Origin: Bacillus sp. MM2020_4 | GTDB taxonomy: Bacteria; Bacillota; Bacilli; Bacillales; Cytobacillaceae | NCBI RefSeq assembly: GCF_011250555.1 | Contig: NZ_JAANMZ010000008.1 | Location: 1-64,000 of the forward strand | DNA: 64,000 nucleotides | Direction of reading: 5' to 3' | Translations under genes and position numbers: made by a program | The notes under the pieces: model-generated | What the model saw: only the letters and a program-made list of their open reading frames with translations | Databases searched by the model: none | Told to the model about the DNA's origin: nothing | In this document: one piece after another, positions 1-11,410 of the stretch | Position numbering within the stretch: the first letter of the stretch is position 1 | Layout of the letters: the number at the start of each line of letters is the position of its first letter

Positions 1-59
1 TTCTCAGCGCCGATGGTAGTTGGGGCATGCGCCCCTGTGAGAGTAGGACGTTGCCAGGC
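1..59 (+). rRNA. rrf: 5S ribosomal RNA, 3' end only
   Basis: The first 59 bases match the 3' part of Bacillus 5S rRNA as remembered, with the CGCCGATGGTAGT segment and the GTGAGAGTAGGACG segment of the terminal domain. The 5' part lies before the window. The tRNA cluster starts 11 bases later, so this is the end of an rrn operon with a tRNA tail. Confidence 0.92.
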
Positions 60-69
60 TGTTATCAAT

Positions 70-145
70 GGAGGATTAGCTCAGCTGGGAGAGCATCTGC
101 CTTACAAGCAGAGGGTCGGCGGTTCGAACCCGTCATTCTCCACCA
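70..145 (+). tRNA. tRNA-Val (TAC)
   Basis: A 76-nt cloverleaf with a paired GGAGGAT/ATTCTCC acceptor, GGTTCGAAC T-arm and anticodon TAC in the loop CTTACAA. The CCA end is encoded. First gene of the tRNA run. Confidence 0.95.
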
Positions 146-166
146 TAAACATATCATGTTAACTGT

Positions 167-239
<73 letters not shown>

Positions 240-282
240 CCTTTTTTACTCTTTTTTTATTAGTTTCCTAGAATATAAAAAT

Positions 283-367
283 GCGGGTGTGGCGGAATTG
301 GCAGACGCACCAGACTTAGGATCTGGCGCCGCAAGGCGTGGGGGTTCGACTCCCTTCACCCGCACCA
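283..367 (+). tRNA. tRNA-Leu (TAG)
   Basis: An 85-nt class II tRNA with a long variable arm. The acceptor is GCGGGTG/CACCCGC, the anticodon is TAG and CCA is encoded. Confidence 0.95.
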
Positions 368-403
368 AAGTTTTTTGCGCTAGCAAAATAACTTACCATA
401 TTT

Positions 404-475
404 GCGGAAGTAGTTCAGTGGTAGAACACCACCTTGCCAAGGTGGGGGTCGCGGGTTCGAATCCCGTCTTCCGCT
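404..475 (+). tRNA. tRNA-Gly (GCC)
   Basis: The acceptor GCGGAAG/CTTCCGC is fully paired. The anticodon GCC sits in the loop TTGCCAA. A T follows the acceptor stem and CCA is not encoded. Confidence 0.95.
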
Positions 476-484
476 TTTGTTTTA

Positions 485-573
485 GCCGGGGTGGCGGAAC
501 TGGCAGACGCACAGGACTTAAAATCCTGCGGTAGGTGACTACCGTACCGGTTCGATTCCGGTCCTCGGCACCA
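485..573 (+). tRNA. tRNA-Leu (TAA)
   Basis: An 89-nt class II tRNA with anticodon TAA in the loop CTTAAAA, a long variable arm and an encoded CCA. Confidence 0.95.
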
Positions 574-581
574 TTCGGTTT

Positions 582-658
582 CGGGAAGTAGCTCAGCTTG
601 GTAGAGCACTTGGTTTGGGACCAAGGGGTCGCAGGTTCGAATCCTGTCTTCCCGACCA
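582..658 (+). tRNA. tRNA-Pro (TGG)
   Basis: A 77-nt cloverleaf with acceptor CGGGAAG/CTTCCCG, anticodon TGG in the loop TTTGGGA and an encoded CCA. Confidence 0.95.
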
Positions 659-689
659 GTCGTAGGTTATTCAAGATTATATGTATTTT

Positions 690-766
690 GGCGGTGTAGC
701 TCAGCTGGCTAGAGCGTTCGGTTCATACCCGAAAGGTCGGGGGTTCGACTCCCTTCGCCGCTACCA
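690..766 (+). tRNA. tRNA-Met (CAT), elongator type
   Basis: Acceptor GGCGGTG, anticodon CAT in the loop TTCATAC, encoded CCA. The paired first base (G1-C72) and the GGCGGTG start match Bacillus elongator Met rather than the initiator, which starts CGCGGGG. Confidence 0.93.
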
Positions 767-788
767 AAGTAATCTTTTTTGAAAAAAT

Positions 789-881
789 GGAGGAATACCC
801 AAGTTTGGCTGAAGGGATCGGTCTTGAAAACCGACAGGCGGGTAACACCGCGCGGGGGTTCGAATCCCTCTTCCTCCTCCA
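789..881 (+). tRNA. tRNA-Ser (TGA)
   Basis: A 93-nt class II tRNA with acceptor GGAGGAA/TTCCTCC, anticodon TGA in the loop CTTGAAAA, a long variable arm and an encoded CCA. Confidence 0.95.
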
Positions 882-903
882 GTTTTTATTTATGTTCATA
901 TGT

Positions 904-988
904 GGAGGGGTAGCGAAGTGGCTAAACGCGGCGGACTGTAAATCCGCTCCCTCCGGGTTCGGCGGTTCGAATCCGTCCCCCTCCACCA
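904..988 (+). tRNA. tRNA-Tyr (GTA)
   Basis: An 85-nt class II tRNA with acceptor GGAGGGG/CCCCTCC, anticodon GTA in the loop CTGTAAA and an encoded CCA. Confidence 0.95.
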
Positions 989-992
989 TTAT

Positions 993-1066
993 AGGGGCAT
1001 AGTTTAAAGGTAGAACTAAGGTCTCCAAAACCTTCAGTGTGGGTTCGATTCCTACTGCCCCTGCCA
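993..1066 (+). tRNA. tRNA-Trp (CCA)
   Basis: A 74-nt cloverleaf with acceptor AGGGGCA/TGCCCCT, anticodon CCA in the loop CTCCAAA and an encoded 3' CCA. Confidence 0.95.
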
Positions 1067-1109
1067 AAATAATTATCATGCTGCTTTAAGCTGCAGAATT
1101 TCATCTTAT

Positions 1110-1191
1110 GCCGATGTGGCGGAATTGGCAGACGCGCACGACTCAAAATCGTGTTCCGTGAGGAGTGTCGGTTCGACCCCGACCATCGGTA
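1110..1191 (+). tRNA. tRNA-Leu (CAA)
   Basis: Class II tRNA with acceptor GCCGATG/CATCGGT, anticodon CAA in the loop ACTCAAA and T-arm GGTTCGACC. The discriminator A is followed by TAC, so CCA is not encoded. Last gene of the cluster. Confidence 0.94.
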
Positions 1192-1222
1192 TACTATCGT
1201 CGCTTGCCAAGGCGGTGGATTT

Positions 1223-1257
1223 AACGTTTCTTACACATTGTAAGGAACGTTTTTTAT
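1223..1257 (+). terminator. Terminator of the rrn-tRNA operon
   Basis: The arms AACGTTTCTTA and TAAGGAACGTT form an 11-bp stem (one pair G-T), followed by a T run. It sits 30 bases after the last tRNA. Confidence 0.85.
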
Positions 1258-1455
1258 TTATCTCAAAGAAGAAATTTATATAAGCACATAATACATAAAA
1301 ATAGAAGAAATGAAACCAATTAAAACGAGTGTGAAGAAGTTGACGATACTTCTGATATTCGGGAATCGGGCAGTCTGAAACAGGATACCCTTTTTATTGG
1401 AAATCGCGAAGGCACAGATAGGATGATAGAGCCTTAAAAAAAATTCAATTCATAC

Positions 1456-1483
1456 TTTACAGGTAGGAATTATATGTTATAAT
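1456..1483 (+). promoter_or_regulatory. Sigma-A promoter for the FbpA-like gene
   Basis: TTTACA and a perfect TATAAT are separated by 16 bases and lie about 75 bases before the start codon at 1560. No clear Fur box was seen, although homologues in this family are Fur-regulated. The rest of 1258-1559 shows nothing further. Confidence 0.6.
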
Positions 1484-1559
1484 AAAGTTAATCAAATTAC
1501 GAATTTAATAGTTGTTGTATTCAAAGGATGGTTTTTGTAAAACAAAAGGAGTGTTTCCG

Positions 1560-1742
1560 ATGAAAATTAATGATGAAAAAAAGAGACAAAAACTTATCAA
1601 TAAATTAATTTTTTTAAACGTCTATCCCAAAGAAGATCAACAGCTGTATAAGTTTCCACTATCGAAATTAGAATATGAGTATAGAAAATTTAAATTACAA
1701 AACCATCCACATGGAGAGTTTGGGTCTATTCGGTTGGTATAA
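1560..1742 (+). CDS. Fur-regulated basic protein family (FbpA-like)
   Basis: A 60-residue basic protein resembling the Fur-regulated basic proteins of Bacillus. The family core is visible: a Lys/Arg-rich start, KLINKLIFLNVYPKEDQQLY, then a LSKLEYEYRKF helix. In B. subtilis these small proteins help the FsrA sRNA-based iron-sparing response. The start at 1560 is preferred over an upstream in-frame ATG at 1512 because AAAAGGAG lies just before 1560. It is a single gene between the tRNA operon and katG, with its own promoter and terminator. The family call rests on pattern memory; an iron role is inferred from the family. Confidence 0.75.
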   Translation: MKINDEKKRQKLINKLIFLNVYPKEDQQLYKFPLSKLEYEYRKFKLQNHPHGEFGSIRLV

Positions 1743-1764
1743 ATAAATATGGTTACGTGTCAAT

Positions 1765-1800
1765 AGACTGTATGGTGTTTCTTCACCTGCAGTCTTTTTT
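1765..1800 (+). terminator. Terminator after the FbpA-like gene
   Basis: AGACTG pairs with CAGTCT, with an inner GGTG/CACC stem, and a run of six T follows. Confidence 0.75.
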
Positions 1801-1907
1801 ATGGAGAATGAAGACATAAAATGCTTTCCTAAATGTTACGAATTTGTGATTATGATCGTTATTTTTTCAATTTTTAGTAATAGCTTAGTAGAATATAAAT
1901 AGAATAG

Positions 1908-4196
<2,289 letters not shown>

Positions 4197-4231
4197 ACTT
4201 ACAAAAACTGAAACTTCCAAAAAAATAATGT

Positions 4232-4297
4232 GCCTGGTCTCTCCCCGCAAATTGTTGAGTTCTCCTCGATAAGATTCGGGAGGGACCGGGCTTTTTT
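4232..4297 (+). terminator. Terminator after katG
   Basis: CCTGGTCTCTCCC and GGGAGGGACCGGG form a long stem around a 28-base loop, followed by CTTTTTT. Confidence 0.8.
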
Positions 4298-4410
4298 AAT
4301 GATGAGTATTTCGTGTGCCAAATCGCATGACTCTTTTAGAATTTTTTACTTTACATAGAGGATAAAGTACAATGAGGCTGAAGGTAGATAGAGAATGAGA
4401 GGAATACATC

Positions 4411-5574
4411 ATGACATTTTTAGAAAAGATTAAGCCACATTTGCTTAGCGATGATATCTTAATCCAAGAAGTAGTTCTGTACGCGTTGCATGATTATCCA
4501 TTGGTCCCCGAAGAATGGACCAATGAACTGTTGAAAGAAGCCTTTAAAAGCAAAGACAAACAATCAACGATCTTACTTTATGTAGAAAATCAAACCATCA
4601 ATGAAGAGGGCGTTAGGATTCTATTGGAAAATATCCCATTAATGGATCCATCCGAACGTCATTTAGCTTTCAGACTATTTAATCAAATCGAACCCGAACT
4701 AGCCTTAAAATATAAGGAGCAGCTTCAAACCTTTGTTCCGGCGGATAGATGGTCATTATATGAGCTAATGTTAACAGGAACGGAGGAAGAAGTTTACACC
4801 GAATATGGAAAACTTCTATATGACCTTGATCGTGACACTTCATTCCAGCATGACAACTACATAAAAGCAAAAAATCTGGCGGCTTGTTTGGTGAAAAAAG
4901 GATGGGTGACGGAAGCAGAAATCCACACTGTCTTTCAAAAGAATCTAAAAGAAGCATGGTTTTCATCTAATGGAATCTTAACCGTTTATATGATTGGGTT
5001 ATTAAAAATGGAACAATATATTCCTTTACTGGCTAGTTTATTGAACCGTGATGAGGATGTTTTGTTAGAGGAAGTTTCTGTTGCACTCATTGGATTCCAA
5101 TCCGATGAGGTAGTGAAGGAAGTAGCTCCATATCTTCGGAATCATGATTCCATCATTTATGCTGCCTCGGTTATTGAAAATATTAAGTCAGATTATGCTG
5201 TTCAGGTATTACGAGATGCCTATCGCTCTACGAAAGAACTTGATGAACAAGATATGCTGACTGAATCACTTTGCCATCATTTTTCTAAAGAAGCACTGCC
5301 TGAAATAACCGAACATATGAAACTGGAATATTCATCAGGCCTGGTGGACATCGAACAGACCGTTTATAGCTACTTTTCAATTTTGGGCCTAGATCACCCT
5401 GAACTGCGAATTTGGAGAAAGGTAGCACTGGAAAACGTGATGGACTTTAGAGGTGAACCAGAACAGGTGAATTCTCTTTCAAGTGTTCCGGTTCGAAACG
5501 AAACTAAAATCGGCCGTAATGATCCATGTTCATGCGGAAGCGGGAAAAAATACAAGAAATGCTGCGGTAAATGA
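4411..5574 (+). CDS. SEC-C motif protein with HEAT-like repeats
   Basis: A 387-residue cytoplasmic protein. Most of it is alpha-helical and Leu/Glu-rich, with repeated segments (for example [22 protein letters not shown]) that look like PBS/HEAT-type repeats. The last 22 residues form a SEC-C zinc-binding motif, [19 protein letters not shown], the metal-binding tail also found on SecA. SEC-C tails are often ribosome- or SecB-linked in other proteins, but here the partner is unknown. The start follows GAGAGG. The gene stands alone between katG and a convergent gene. The function is not known; only the domain layout is supported. Confidence 0.8.
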   Translation: MTFLEKIKPHLLSDDILIQEVVLYALHDYPLVPEEWTNELLKEAFKSKDKQSTILLYVENQTINEEGVRILLENIPLMDPSERHLAFRLFNQIEPELALKYKEQLQTFVPADRWSLYELMLTGTEEEVYTEYGKLLYDLDRDTSFQHDNYIKAKNLAACLVKKGWVTEAEIHTVFQKNLKEAWFSSNGILTVYMIGLLKMEQYIPLLASLLNRDEDVLLEEVSVALIGFQSDEVVKEVAPYLRNHDSIIYAASVIENIKSDYAVQVLRDAYRSTKELDEQDMLTESLCHHFSKEALPEITEHMKLEYSSGLVDIEQTVYSYFSILGLDHPELRIWRKVALENVMDFRGEPEQVNSLSSVPVRNETKIGRNDPCSCGSGKKYKKCCGK

Positions 5575-5598
5575 AATTTAATAACAAAAAACTTCAGG

Positions 5599-5625
5599 GT
5601 TCTCACTGTTAGTGGGAGCTTTTTT
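5599..5625 (+). terminator. Terminator after the SEC-C gene
   Basis: GTTCTCAC pairs with GTGGGAGC (G-T pairs allowed) around TGTTA, followed by six T. Confidence 0.75.
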
Positions 5626-5736
5626 GTACCCACATAAAACTATTTTTTCCTACCAGACTATATAAAATGTTTAGAGTACAAAAATAGCCATTATCGCACT
5701 CTATTTTTTTTCTAAAAAAATTTGTTGCTAAAGTAA

Positions 5737-7149
5737 TCATGGAACAATTTCAAAAACAGTCCCTTGGTTAAAATCAGTCACTTTCATAGAGCCATGAACA
5801 CCTAAATAGAGTTTGGATTGATCCAGATTCGTTCCCAAACTAACAAAATATGCTGATTGAGACCCAAAATTATAATCGGTTTCAATCACACTAAAATCAT
5901 TTAGTTTACCATCTGCTCTGAATCTGGTATATGCCAAAGCACCCCTAACCTGCGGTTGAGATTCTCTTCGAGCAAGATCAGAAAATACAACGCTGCCAGT
6001 TAAATTGGGGATTCCATTCCCCATATAGGATTGCACTCCCGTAAGTGAGGTTCCCCCAAACTTATCGGGCCTTCGATCTTTATGAAAATAACTAGTAAGA
6101 GGCTGAATACGCTTAACTGAAGTTTGGACTGCTTCGTCGAAATAAGCAATTGTTTTCTCATCCAAATCGGGATTTGCGGAGCAGTCCCGTATAATTGAAG
6201 TTGGAAAAGCGCCTTCCCACCCTCGCCAGCCAAAGTTAATCAATCCTTTGTGGGTGGATTTAGGTTTCATTAACGAAGTTTGGACAAGCTGATGAACCGG
6301 TATTGGGTTATAATGAATGAATGAAAAAATCGACTCTACCAAATCCTGTCCGACGTTCCCCGTATATTTGATGTACTGATTATTATTCCTTTGAAATGAA
6401 ATACCTGGGATATTGCGGACTCCTATGGCCATTACCGAAAGTGTTTCCTGAATAGGTGAGGGAAGTTCATTAAAACGTGTGACTACTGGTGGAGGAGAGA
6501 TTGATGTATGTTTACCTACGTCAATTTCAATGATTTTACCGGCTATTTCCATTTGATTCTGGCTTAAATTAAATGGATCATAGCCTGATCCACCATCTCC
6601 GGTGGTTAACACAAGTTTTCCTGTTTCAGGTGAAAAGTTTAAACTATTGACTCCATTATGATTAAGAAATGGTCTTCTTAAGTTAAGCAATGTTCTTCGC
6701 TTTTGAGGTTGGCCATTCGATTGTAAAATCCATTCTTCCAATGTATCAATATGATTATATTGTGTTTCTCTATTTGTCCACCTTAAGTTTATGGTTTTTG
6801 GATCACATGGATCAGGCTTAAACTGTTCAGAAAGAGCACCTGGTCCTTGTGTTCCGGCTACTGAGTAATGGAGATAAAACAGGCCGTTATAAGTAAATTG
6901 GGGATGAAACGCCAATCCCAGCAATCCCCGTTCATCATAACCACCTCTAGGACCGCCTAATTTTAGAATTCGCCCGCGAATATCCAAAAAAGTCCTTATA
7001 CCTCCGTTGCCTATGTAAAAGATTTCTCCGACCTGGGTTGCGATAAATAATCTTTCAATTGAGTCTCCCGGAAGTATGGTTGTTTTTAAAACAGTGGGTA
7101 GATTTAACTTAGTCATAATGGGACGTAAACGAACCTTAATCTTTTTCAC
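5737..7149 (-). CDS. PQQ-type sugar dehydrogenase-like beta-propeller protein
   Basis: A 470-residue protein of the glucose/sorbosone dehydrogenase fold. Visible family segments are GYDERGLLGLAFHPQF near residue 75, LNHNGVNSLNFSPETGKL and LTTGDGGSGYDPFNLSQN, and INFGWRGWEGAFP. The conserved His of the HNGG-type motif is present as HNGVNS. Members oxidise sugars using PQQ, but many Bacillus homologues are uncharacterised and no signal peptide is obvious here. The start is GTG at 7149, with AAGGAGGGG upstream. It is a single gene, convergent with the SEC-C gene. An exact substrate cannot be given. Confidence 0.75.
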   Translation of the reverse strand: MKKIKVRLRPIMTKLNLPTVLKTTILPGDSIERLFIATQVGEIFYIGNGGIRTFLDIRGRILKLGGPRGGYDERGLLGLAFHPQFTYNGLFYLHYSVAGTQGPGALSEQFKPDPCDPKTINLRWTNRETQYNHIDTLEEWILQSNGQPQKRRTLLNLRRPFLNHNGVNSLNFSPETGKLVLTTGDGGSGYDPFNLSQNQMEIAGKIIEIDVGKHTSISPPPVVTRFNELPSPIQETLSVMAIGVRNIPGISFQRNNNQYIKYTGNVGQDLVESIFSFIHYNPIPVHQLVQTSLMKPKSTHKGLINFGWRGWEGAFPTSIIRDCSANPDLDEKTIAYFDEAVQTSVKRIQPLTSYFHKDRRPDKFGGTSLTGVQSYMGNGIPNLTGSVVFSDLARRESQPQVRGALAYTRFRADGKLNDFSVIETDYNFGSQSAYFVSLGTNLDQSKLYLGVHGSMKVTDFNQGTVFEIVP

Positions 7150-7430
7150 CCAACTTTCCCCTCCTTCTCATGTTTTCTTTTATAAGAATATGAGTAGACG
7201 TGTTCTGTTAGTACCAAGTTCGGGCTGGGGGAGGATAGCGAACGGTGGGGTCTTGTGCTATGCTAAAAAAGAAGGCTCTTTTCTACTAGTTTGTTGCTTT
7301 CTAGAATTCGGTGATAGGACCCTAAAATTGGCTGATATATGGGCTGTGGAGGTAAATAGTTCAAAAAATTAATTGTTTTGTAGCTGAAAATAAATGCTAT
7401 TTATCAAGAGAATAAAGGAAAGGGGACACC

Positions 7431-7631
7431 ATGAAATATTTAAAAATTGTCATACCCGTTATGGTTATTGTAGCGGTTATTGCGTTATGGATGCTAGGCA
7501 AGTATCATGCAGCTGTACAACTTCCAATGCGCATATTGATCGCAATAGGAGGGGCACTCCTCTCAGGCATTGTGAGCTTTACCATGTTGAAGCTAGATGT
7601 TGATCGAGTCGACACAAAAACAAATAAATGA
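7431..7631 (+). CDS. Small two-helix membrane protein
   Basis: A 66-residue protein with two predicted membrane helices, at about residues 4-22 (IVIPVMVIVAVIALWML) and 32-52 (ILIAIGGALLSGIVSFTML). A polar tail of about 14 residues ends in Lys/Thr/Asn. GGAAAGGGGACACC precedes the ATG. It has its own terminator at 7650. No family was recognised. Confidence 0.6.
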   Translation: MKYLKIVIPVMVIVAVIALWMLGKYHAAVQLPMRILIAIGGALLSGIVSFTMLKLDVDRVDTKTNK

Positions 7632-7649
7632 AGTAAAAAATATAAAACG

Positions 7650-7688
7650 CAAATGTAGCCATATTAAAATAATGGCTACATTTGTTTT
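7650..7688 (+). terminator. Terminator, perfect 13-bp stem
   Basis: CAAATGTAGCCAT and ATGGCTACATTTG are exact reverse complements and are followed by TTTT. It ends the small membrane gene. Confidence 0.75.
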
Positions 7689-7763
7689 AGAGTTAGTTTC
7701 TGAAAAAAATCTATCTTTTGATTGTTTAATTCCTTTTCTATCTAATAGCCCACCTTAAAAAGA

Positions 7764-8340
<577 letters not shown>

Positions 8341-8522
8341 AACTAACTCCATATCAGGTAGAGAGATTGCGTAAATTGAAAGACAAATTCGGAAAACGAT
8401 TAGAAATTAAAAATCTGATTAAAAATGGTAAAATAAACTAAAATGATAAATAAATTCTTTACACTGGAATTTTGATCACAATCTGGTGTAGGAAAAGTGA
8501 TTAGAAAATAGTAGGAGGCAAA

Positions 8523-9440
8523 ATGATGCCAAATGCAAATCAAAAGATCGTGCCCCATTTGTGGTATGACAAGGAAGCCAAAGAAGCAGCTGATTTTTAC
8601 GTTTCCATCTTTCCGAACTCAAAAATAATGGATGTAACTTCAATCCACGATACACCGTCGGGTAACTCAGATTTAGTCTCTTTTGAGCTATGGGGGCAAA
8701 AGTTCATGGCAATTAGTGCAGGACCATATTTCAAAATCAATCCGTCGGTTTCTTTTACAGTTAATTTTGACCCTTCACGAGAAGAAGACGCAAGTGAAAA
8801 AATACTTGAGGTTTGGAACAAATTGTCCGAAAATGGAACCGTGTTAATGCCACTTGAAAAGTATCCCTTCAGTGAGTGCTATGGCTGGGTTCAAGACAAG
8901 TATGGTTTGTCGTGGCAGTTAATTTTAACGAATCCAGAGGGTGAGGAGCGGCCAGCAATAATGCCTTCATTTATGTTTGTAGGCGAAAAATGTGGCCATA
9001 CGGAAGAAGCCATTCATTTTTATTTATCAGTATTTAAAAATGCCAAGCAGGGGCATATTGCCCGCTATCCTAATGGCACGGAACCTGACAAAGAAGGGAC
9101 AATCATGTTTTCTGATTTCATTTTAGAAAATCAGTGGTTTACCGCAATGGACAGCGCACACGATCATAAATTCAGTTTTAACGAGGCAATTTCATTTATG
9201 GTATACTGCGACACACAAGAAGAGATTGATTACTACTGGGATCAGCTCTCGGCAGTTCCTGAAGCCGAGCAATGCGGCTGGCTGAAAGATATGTATGGTG
9301 TATCCTGGCAGATTGTGCCAAGTGAAATGGATCAGATGATGAGTAAGGGGACACCCGAACAACTTGCCCGGGTAACGAAAGCATTTCTTAAAATGAAGAA
9401 ATTTGATCTTGTGGAATTACAGAATGCCTACAAGGGATAA
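8523..9440 (+). CDS. Double VOC (PhnB-like) protein
   Basis: A 305-residue protein made of two copies of the PhnB/3-demethylubiquinone methyltransferase-like VOC domain. Copy 1 covers about residues 5-135 ([21 protein letters not shown] and [14 protein letters not shown]). Copy 2 covers about 145-285 ([17 protein letters not shown] and [14 protein letters not shown]). VOC proteins bind metals or small ligands and include glyoxalases and antibiotic-resistance proteins; the members of this subgroup are mostly of unknown function. AGGAGG precedes the ATG. A short gap of 31 bases to the next gene suggests a shared transcript with the RCC1-like protein. Confidence 0.85.
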   Translation: MMPNANQKIVPHLWYDKEAKEAADFYVSIFPNSKIMDVTSIHDTPSGNSDLVSFELWGQKFMAISAGPYFKINPSVSFTVNFDPSREEDASEKILEVWNKLSENGTVLMPLEKYPFSECYGWVQDKYGLSWQLILTNPEGEERPAIMPSFMFVGEKCGHTEEAIHFYLSVFKNAKQGHIARYPNGTEPDKEGTIMFSDFILENQWFTAMDSAHDHKFSFNEAISFMVYCDTQEEIDYYWDQLSAVPEAEQCGWLKDMYGVSWQIVPSEMDQMMSKGTPEQLARVTKAFLKMKKFDLVELQNAYKG

Positions 9441-9471
9441 CGTGAAGAATTTATATTCAAGGAGGTAAAAC

Positions 9472-10368
9472 ATGGATTACATTTCACCGAAAGAATTAGG
9501 TTTAATGGTGAAAGAGTGGCCCAAAGATACCATAGCGGCTGGACGTCGTCATACCGTTGGGCTTAAATTGGATGGAACGGTGACTGCTGCGGGGGATAAT
9601 AATTATGGCCAATGTGATGTAAGCGGCTGGAGTGATATGGTGGCGGTCGCAGTGGGTAATGTTCATATGGCGACGAACACGGGCAATGCGCATACAATCG
9701 GGCTTAAATCGGACGGAACGGTGGCGGCTGTAGGCTGGAATATGCATAAACAATGCGATGTAAACGGCTGGCGTGATATTGTAGCAGTGGCCGCAGGTTG
9801 GCGTCGTACTGTCGGGCTTAAATCGGATGGAACGGTGGTGGCGGTTGGTCGAAAAAATGAAGGCCAATGTGATGTAAGCGGCTGGAGAGATATGGTGGCG
9901 GTCGCAGCAGGTGACTGGCATACTGTCGGGCTTAAATCGAATGGAACGGTGATGGCTGTTGGCAATAATCGGTATGGTCAATGCAATGTAAGCGACTGGA
10001 ATAACATTGTAGCAGTATCGGCAGGTTACCTTCATACTGTCGGACTTAGGGCGGACGGCACTGTTGTAGCTGTTGGTTTAAATAAGCATGACCAATGCGA
10101 TGTAAGTGGCTGGCGCGGGATTGTGGCGATAGCAGCGGGTAGTAATCACACCATCGGCCTTAAATCAGATGGTACGGTAGCGGCTGTGGGTTTGAATAAG
10201 CATGGCCAATGTAATGTAAGTAACTGGTACGGTATTGTAGCGGTATCTGCGGGTTGCGCTCATACTCTCGGCCTTAACACGAATGGAACGTTGGTGGCTG
10301 TTGGTGATAATGAATATGGCCAATGCGATATAAGCAGTTGGCGCTGCATCCAACAGACCGGGAATTAG
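9472..10368 (+). CDS. RCC1-like seven-blade propeller protein
   Basis: A 298-residue protein built from repeats of about 38 residues (114 bp). The unit is roughly GQCDVSGWRDIVAVAAG, then HTVGLKSDGT, then VVAVG. The HTVGLKSDGT signature occurs seven times, and the last partial unit (QCDISSWRC) completes the first, as expected for a closed seven-blade RCC1/BLIP-II propeller. The second blade carries an extra 9-10 residues (MATNTGNAH). There is no signal peptide, so it is probably cytoplasmic. AAGGAGG precedes the ATG. The ligand is unknown. Confidence 0.85.
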   Translation: MDYISPKELGLMVKEWPKDTIAAGRRHTVGLKLDGTVTAAGDNNYGQCDVSGWSDMVAVAVGNVHMATNTGNAHTIGLKSDGTVAAVGWNMHKQCDVNGWRDIVAVAAGWRRTVGLKSDGTVVAVGRKNEGQCDVSGWRDMVAVAAGDWHTVGLKSNGTVMAVGNNRYGQCNVSDWNNIVAVSAGYLHTVGLRADGTVVAVGLNKHDQCDVSGWRGIVAIAAGSNHTIGLKSDGTVAAVGLNKHGQCNVSNWYGIVAVSAGCAHTLGLNTNGTLVAVGDNEYGQCDISSWRCIQQTGN

Positions 10369-10497
10369 TTTTTTTAACAACAAGCAAGAGAATAACAGCA
10401 CAAGGTGCTTCTGAAATCATTTCTTTAACCCCAAAACGGCTTGATACCTGTGTGTCAGGTGTGATACTTTTAGTGATACTCCTATCTATTATTCTTG

Positions 10498-10513
10498 TGT
10501 GATTCCCATCACG
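10498..10513 (+). promoter_or_regulatory. FNR-type operator upstream of the hemerythrin gene
   Basis: TGTGATTCCCATCACG fits the FNR/CRP pattern TGTGA-N6-TCACA with one mismatch. It lies about 120-130 bases before the hemerythrin start, so control by oxygen-limited Fnr is a reasonable inference. Apart from this site, 10369-10612 holds nothing clear. Confidence 0.55.
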
Positions 10514-10630
10514 AAATTATCGATACGTTTGGCGTATGCTTTTAATAAAAGTAATTCAATTCTATCCGAGCCCTTTTGGATATAAAGAATTAGGATCAAT
10601 GGGGAAGGAAGAATGAGGAGGGATTTGTGG

Positions 10631-11143
10631 GTGGAGGATTCGAAGGTTACATTTAGTCCCGCATTGCAGCAACTAAAGCGCGAACATGTGTTGCTCCGGG
10701 CAGATATGGATATTTTCTATGAGATCACGGAAGAGATAGAATTCGAGTCGGGTCCAGCTGTGGTTCAGCAGTTTGCGAAATTGTACGAGCAGATTTCGGC
10801 TTTCAATGAGAAGCTTAAGGCACATTCCAAACGAGAGGAAGAAGGATTGTTTCCTATGATGGCCCGCCGCCTCGGCGAAAATGACAGAACCATCGAGGCT
10901 ATGGAATATGAACATGAAAAGGCGGAGCAGCATCTACGTGATTTTCTCACCGAAGCAGAAAAGGCGGGATTAAACATCAATGAAAACGACGCGCAAATGA
11001 TTACTGTATACGCCGTTCAGGCTCATGCTACCTTAATACAACACTTTGCCAAGGAAGAAAAAGCGCTATTTCCATTGGCTGAGAATATACTGTCGAATGA
11101 CGAGAAGAAGGAACTTGAACGACTGCTTCTAGTAATATCATAG
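10631..11143 (+). CDS. Hemerythrin-like iron-binding protein
   Basis: A 170-residue four-helix hemerythrin/HHE protein. Ligand His and Glu residues are visible in LKREHVLLRADMD, LKAHSKREEEGLFP, EYEHEKAEQHL and HATLIQHFAKEEKALFP. Such domains carry a di-iron centre that binds oxygen or nitric oxide, or protects iron-sulfur clusters. The GTG at 10631 is preferred because AGGAGGG lies eight bases before it; an ATG at 10613 in the same frame would add six residues and has a weaker site (GGGGAAGG). An FNR-type palindrome upstream suggests induction when oxygen is low. It is followed by a strong terminator. Confidence 0.85.
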   Translation: MEDSKVTFSPALQQLKREHVLLRADMDIFYEITEEIEFESGPAVVQQFAKLYEQISAFNEKLKAHSKREEEGLFPMMARRLGENDRTIEAMEYEHEKAEQHLRDFLTEAEKAGLNINENDAQMITVYAVQAHATLIQHFAKEEKALFPLAENILSNDEKKELERLLLVIS

Positions 11144-11170
11144 CTGGTTAGGTAAATAATCAGTAATATA

Positions 11171-11206
11171 AAAACAGTGGGATACGATTGTTTCCCACTG
11201 TTTTTC
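11171..11206 (+). terminator. Terminator after the hemerythrin gene
   Basis: AACAGTGGGA and TCCCACTGTT form a perfect 10-bp stem followed by TTT. Confidence 0.85.
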
Positions 11207-11410
11207 GATATTCGGCTGGTGTTTACATAAGTAAAATTAATCTAAATACGTGTTTGATGAATTTTCACGCTGAAAGACCTCTATGTATTTCCATTTTTGA
11301 TATTTATTTGATAAGCAACAGGAAATTGTCATCTTCTTCTCGAATACAAGTAGGCAGCATCAATAGACAGGTTTGCCAAGGGCTATTTTATTTTGAGAGG
11401 GGTTTAATCA

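Noticed and set aside
289..1146. Several open frames of 69-118 codons on both strands
   Set aside because: They lie entirely over the tRNA genes; their products are translations of tRNA sequence.
7076..7372. A 98-codon plus-strand frame upstream of the small membrane gene
   Set aside because: It overlaps the start of the minus-strand dehydrogenase gene, with no ribosome site and an unlikely protein composition.
9502..10035. A 177-codon minus-strand frame
   Set aside because: Antisense shadow of the RCC1 repeats; no start signal.
10441..10490. Second FNR-like site GTGTGATACTTTTAGTGATAC
   Set aside because: The half-sites are not inverted with the correct 6-base spacing.
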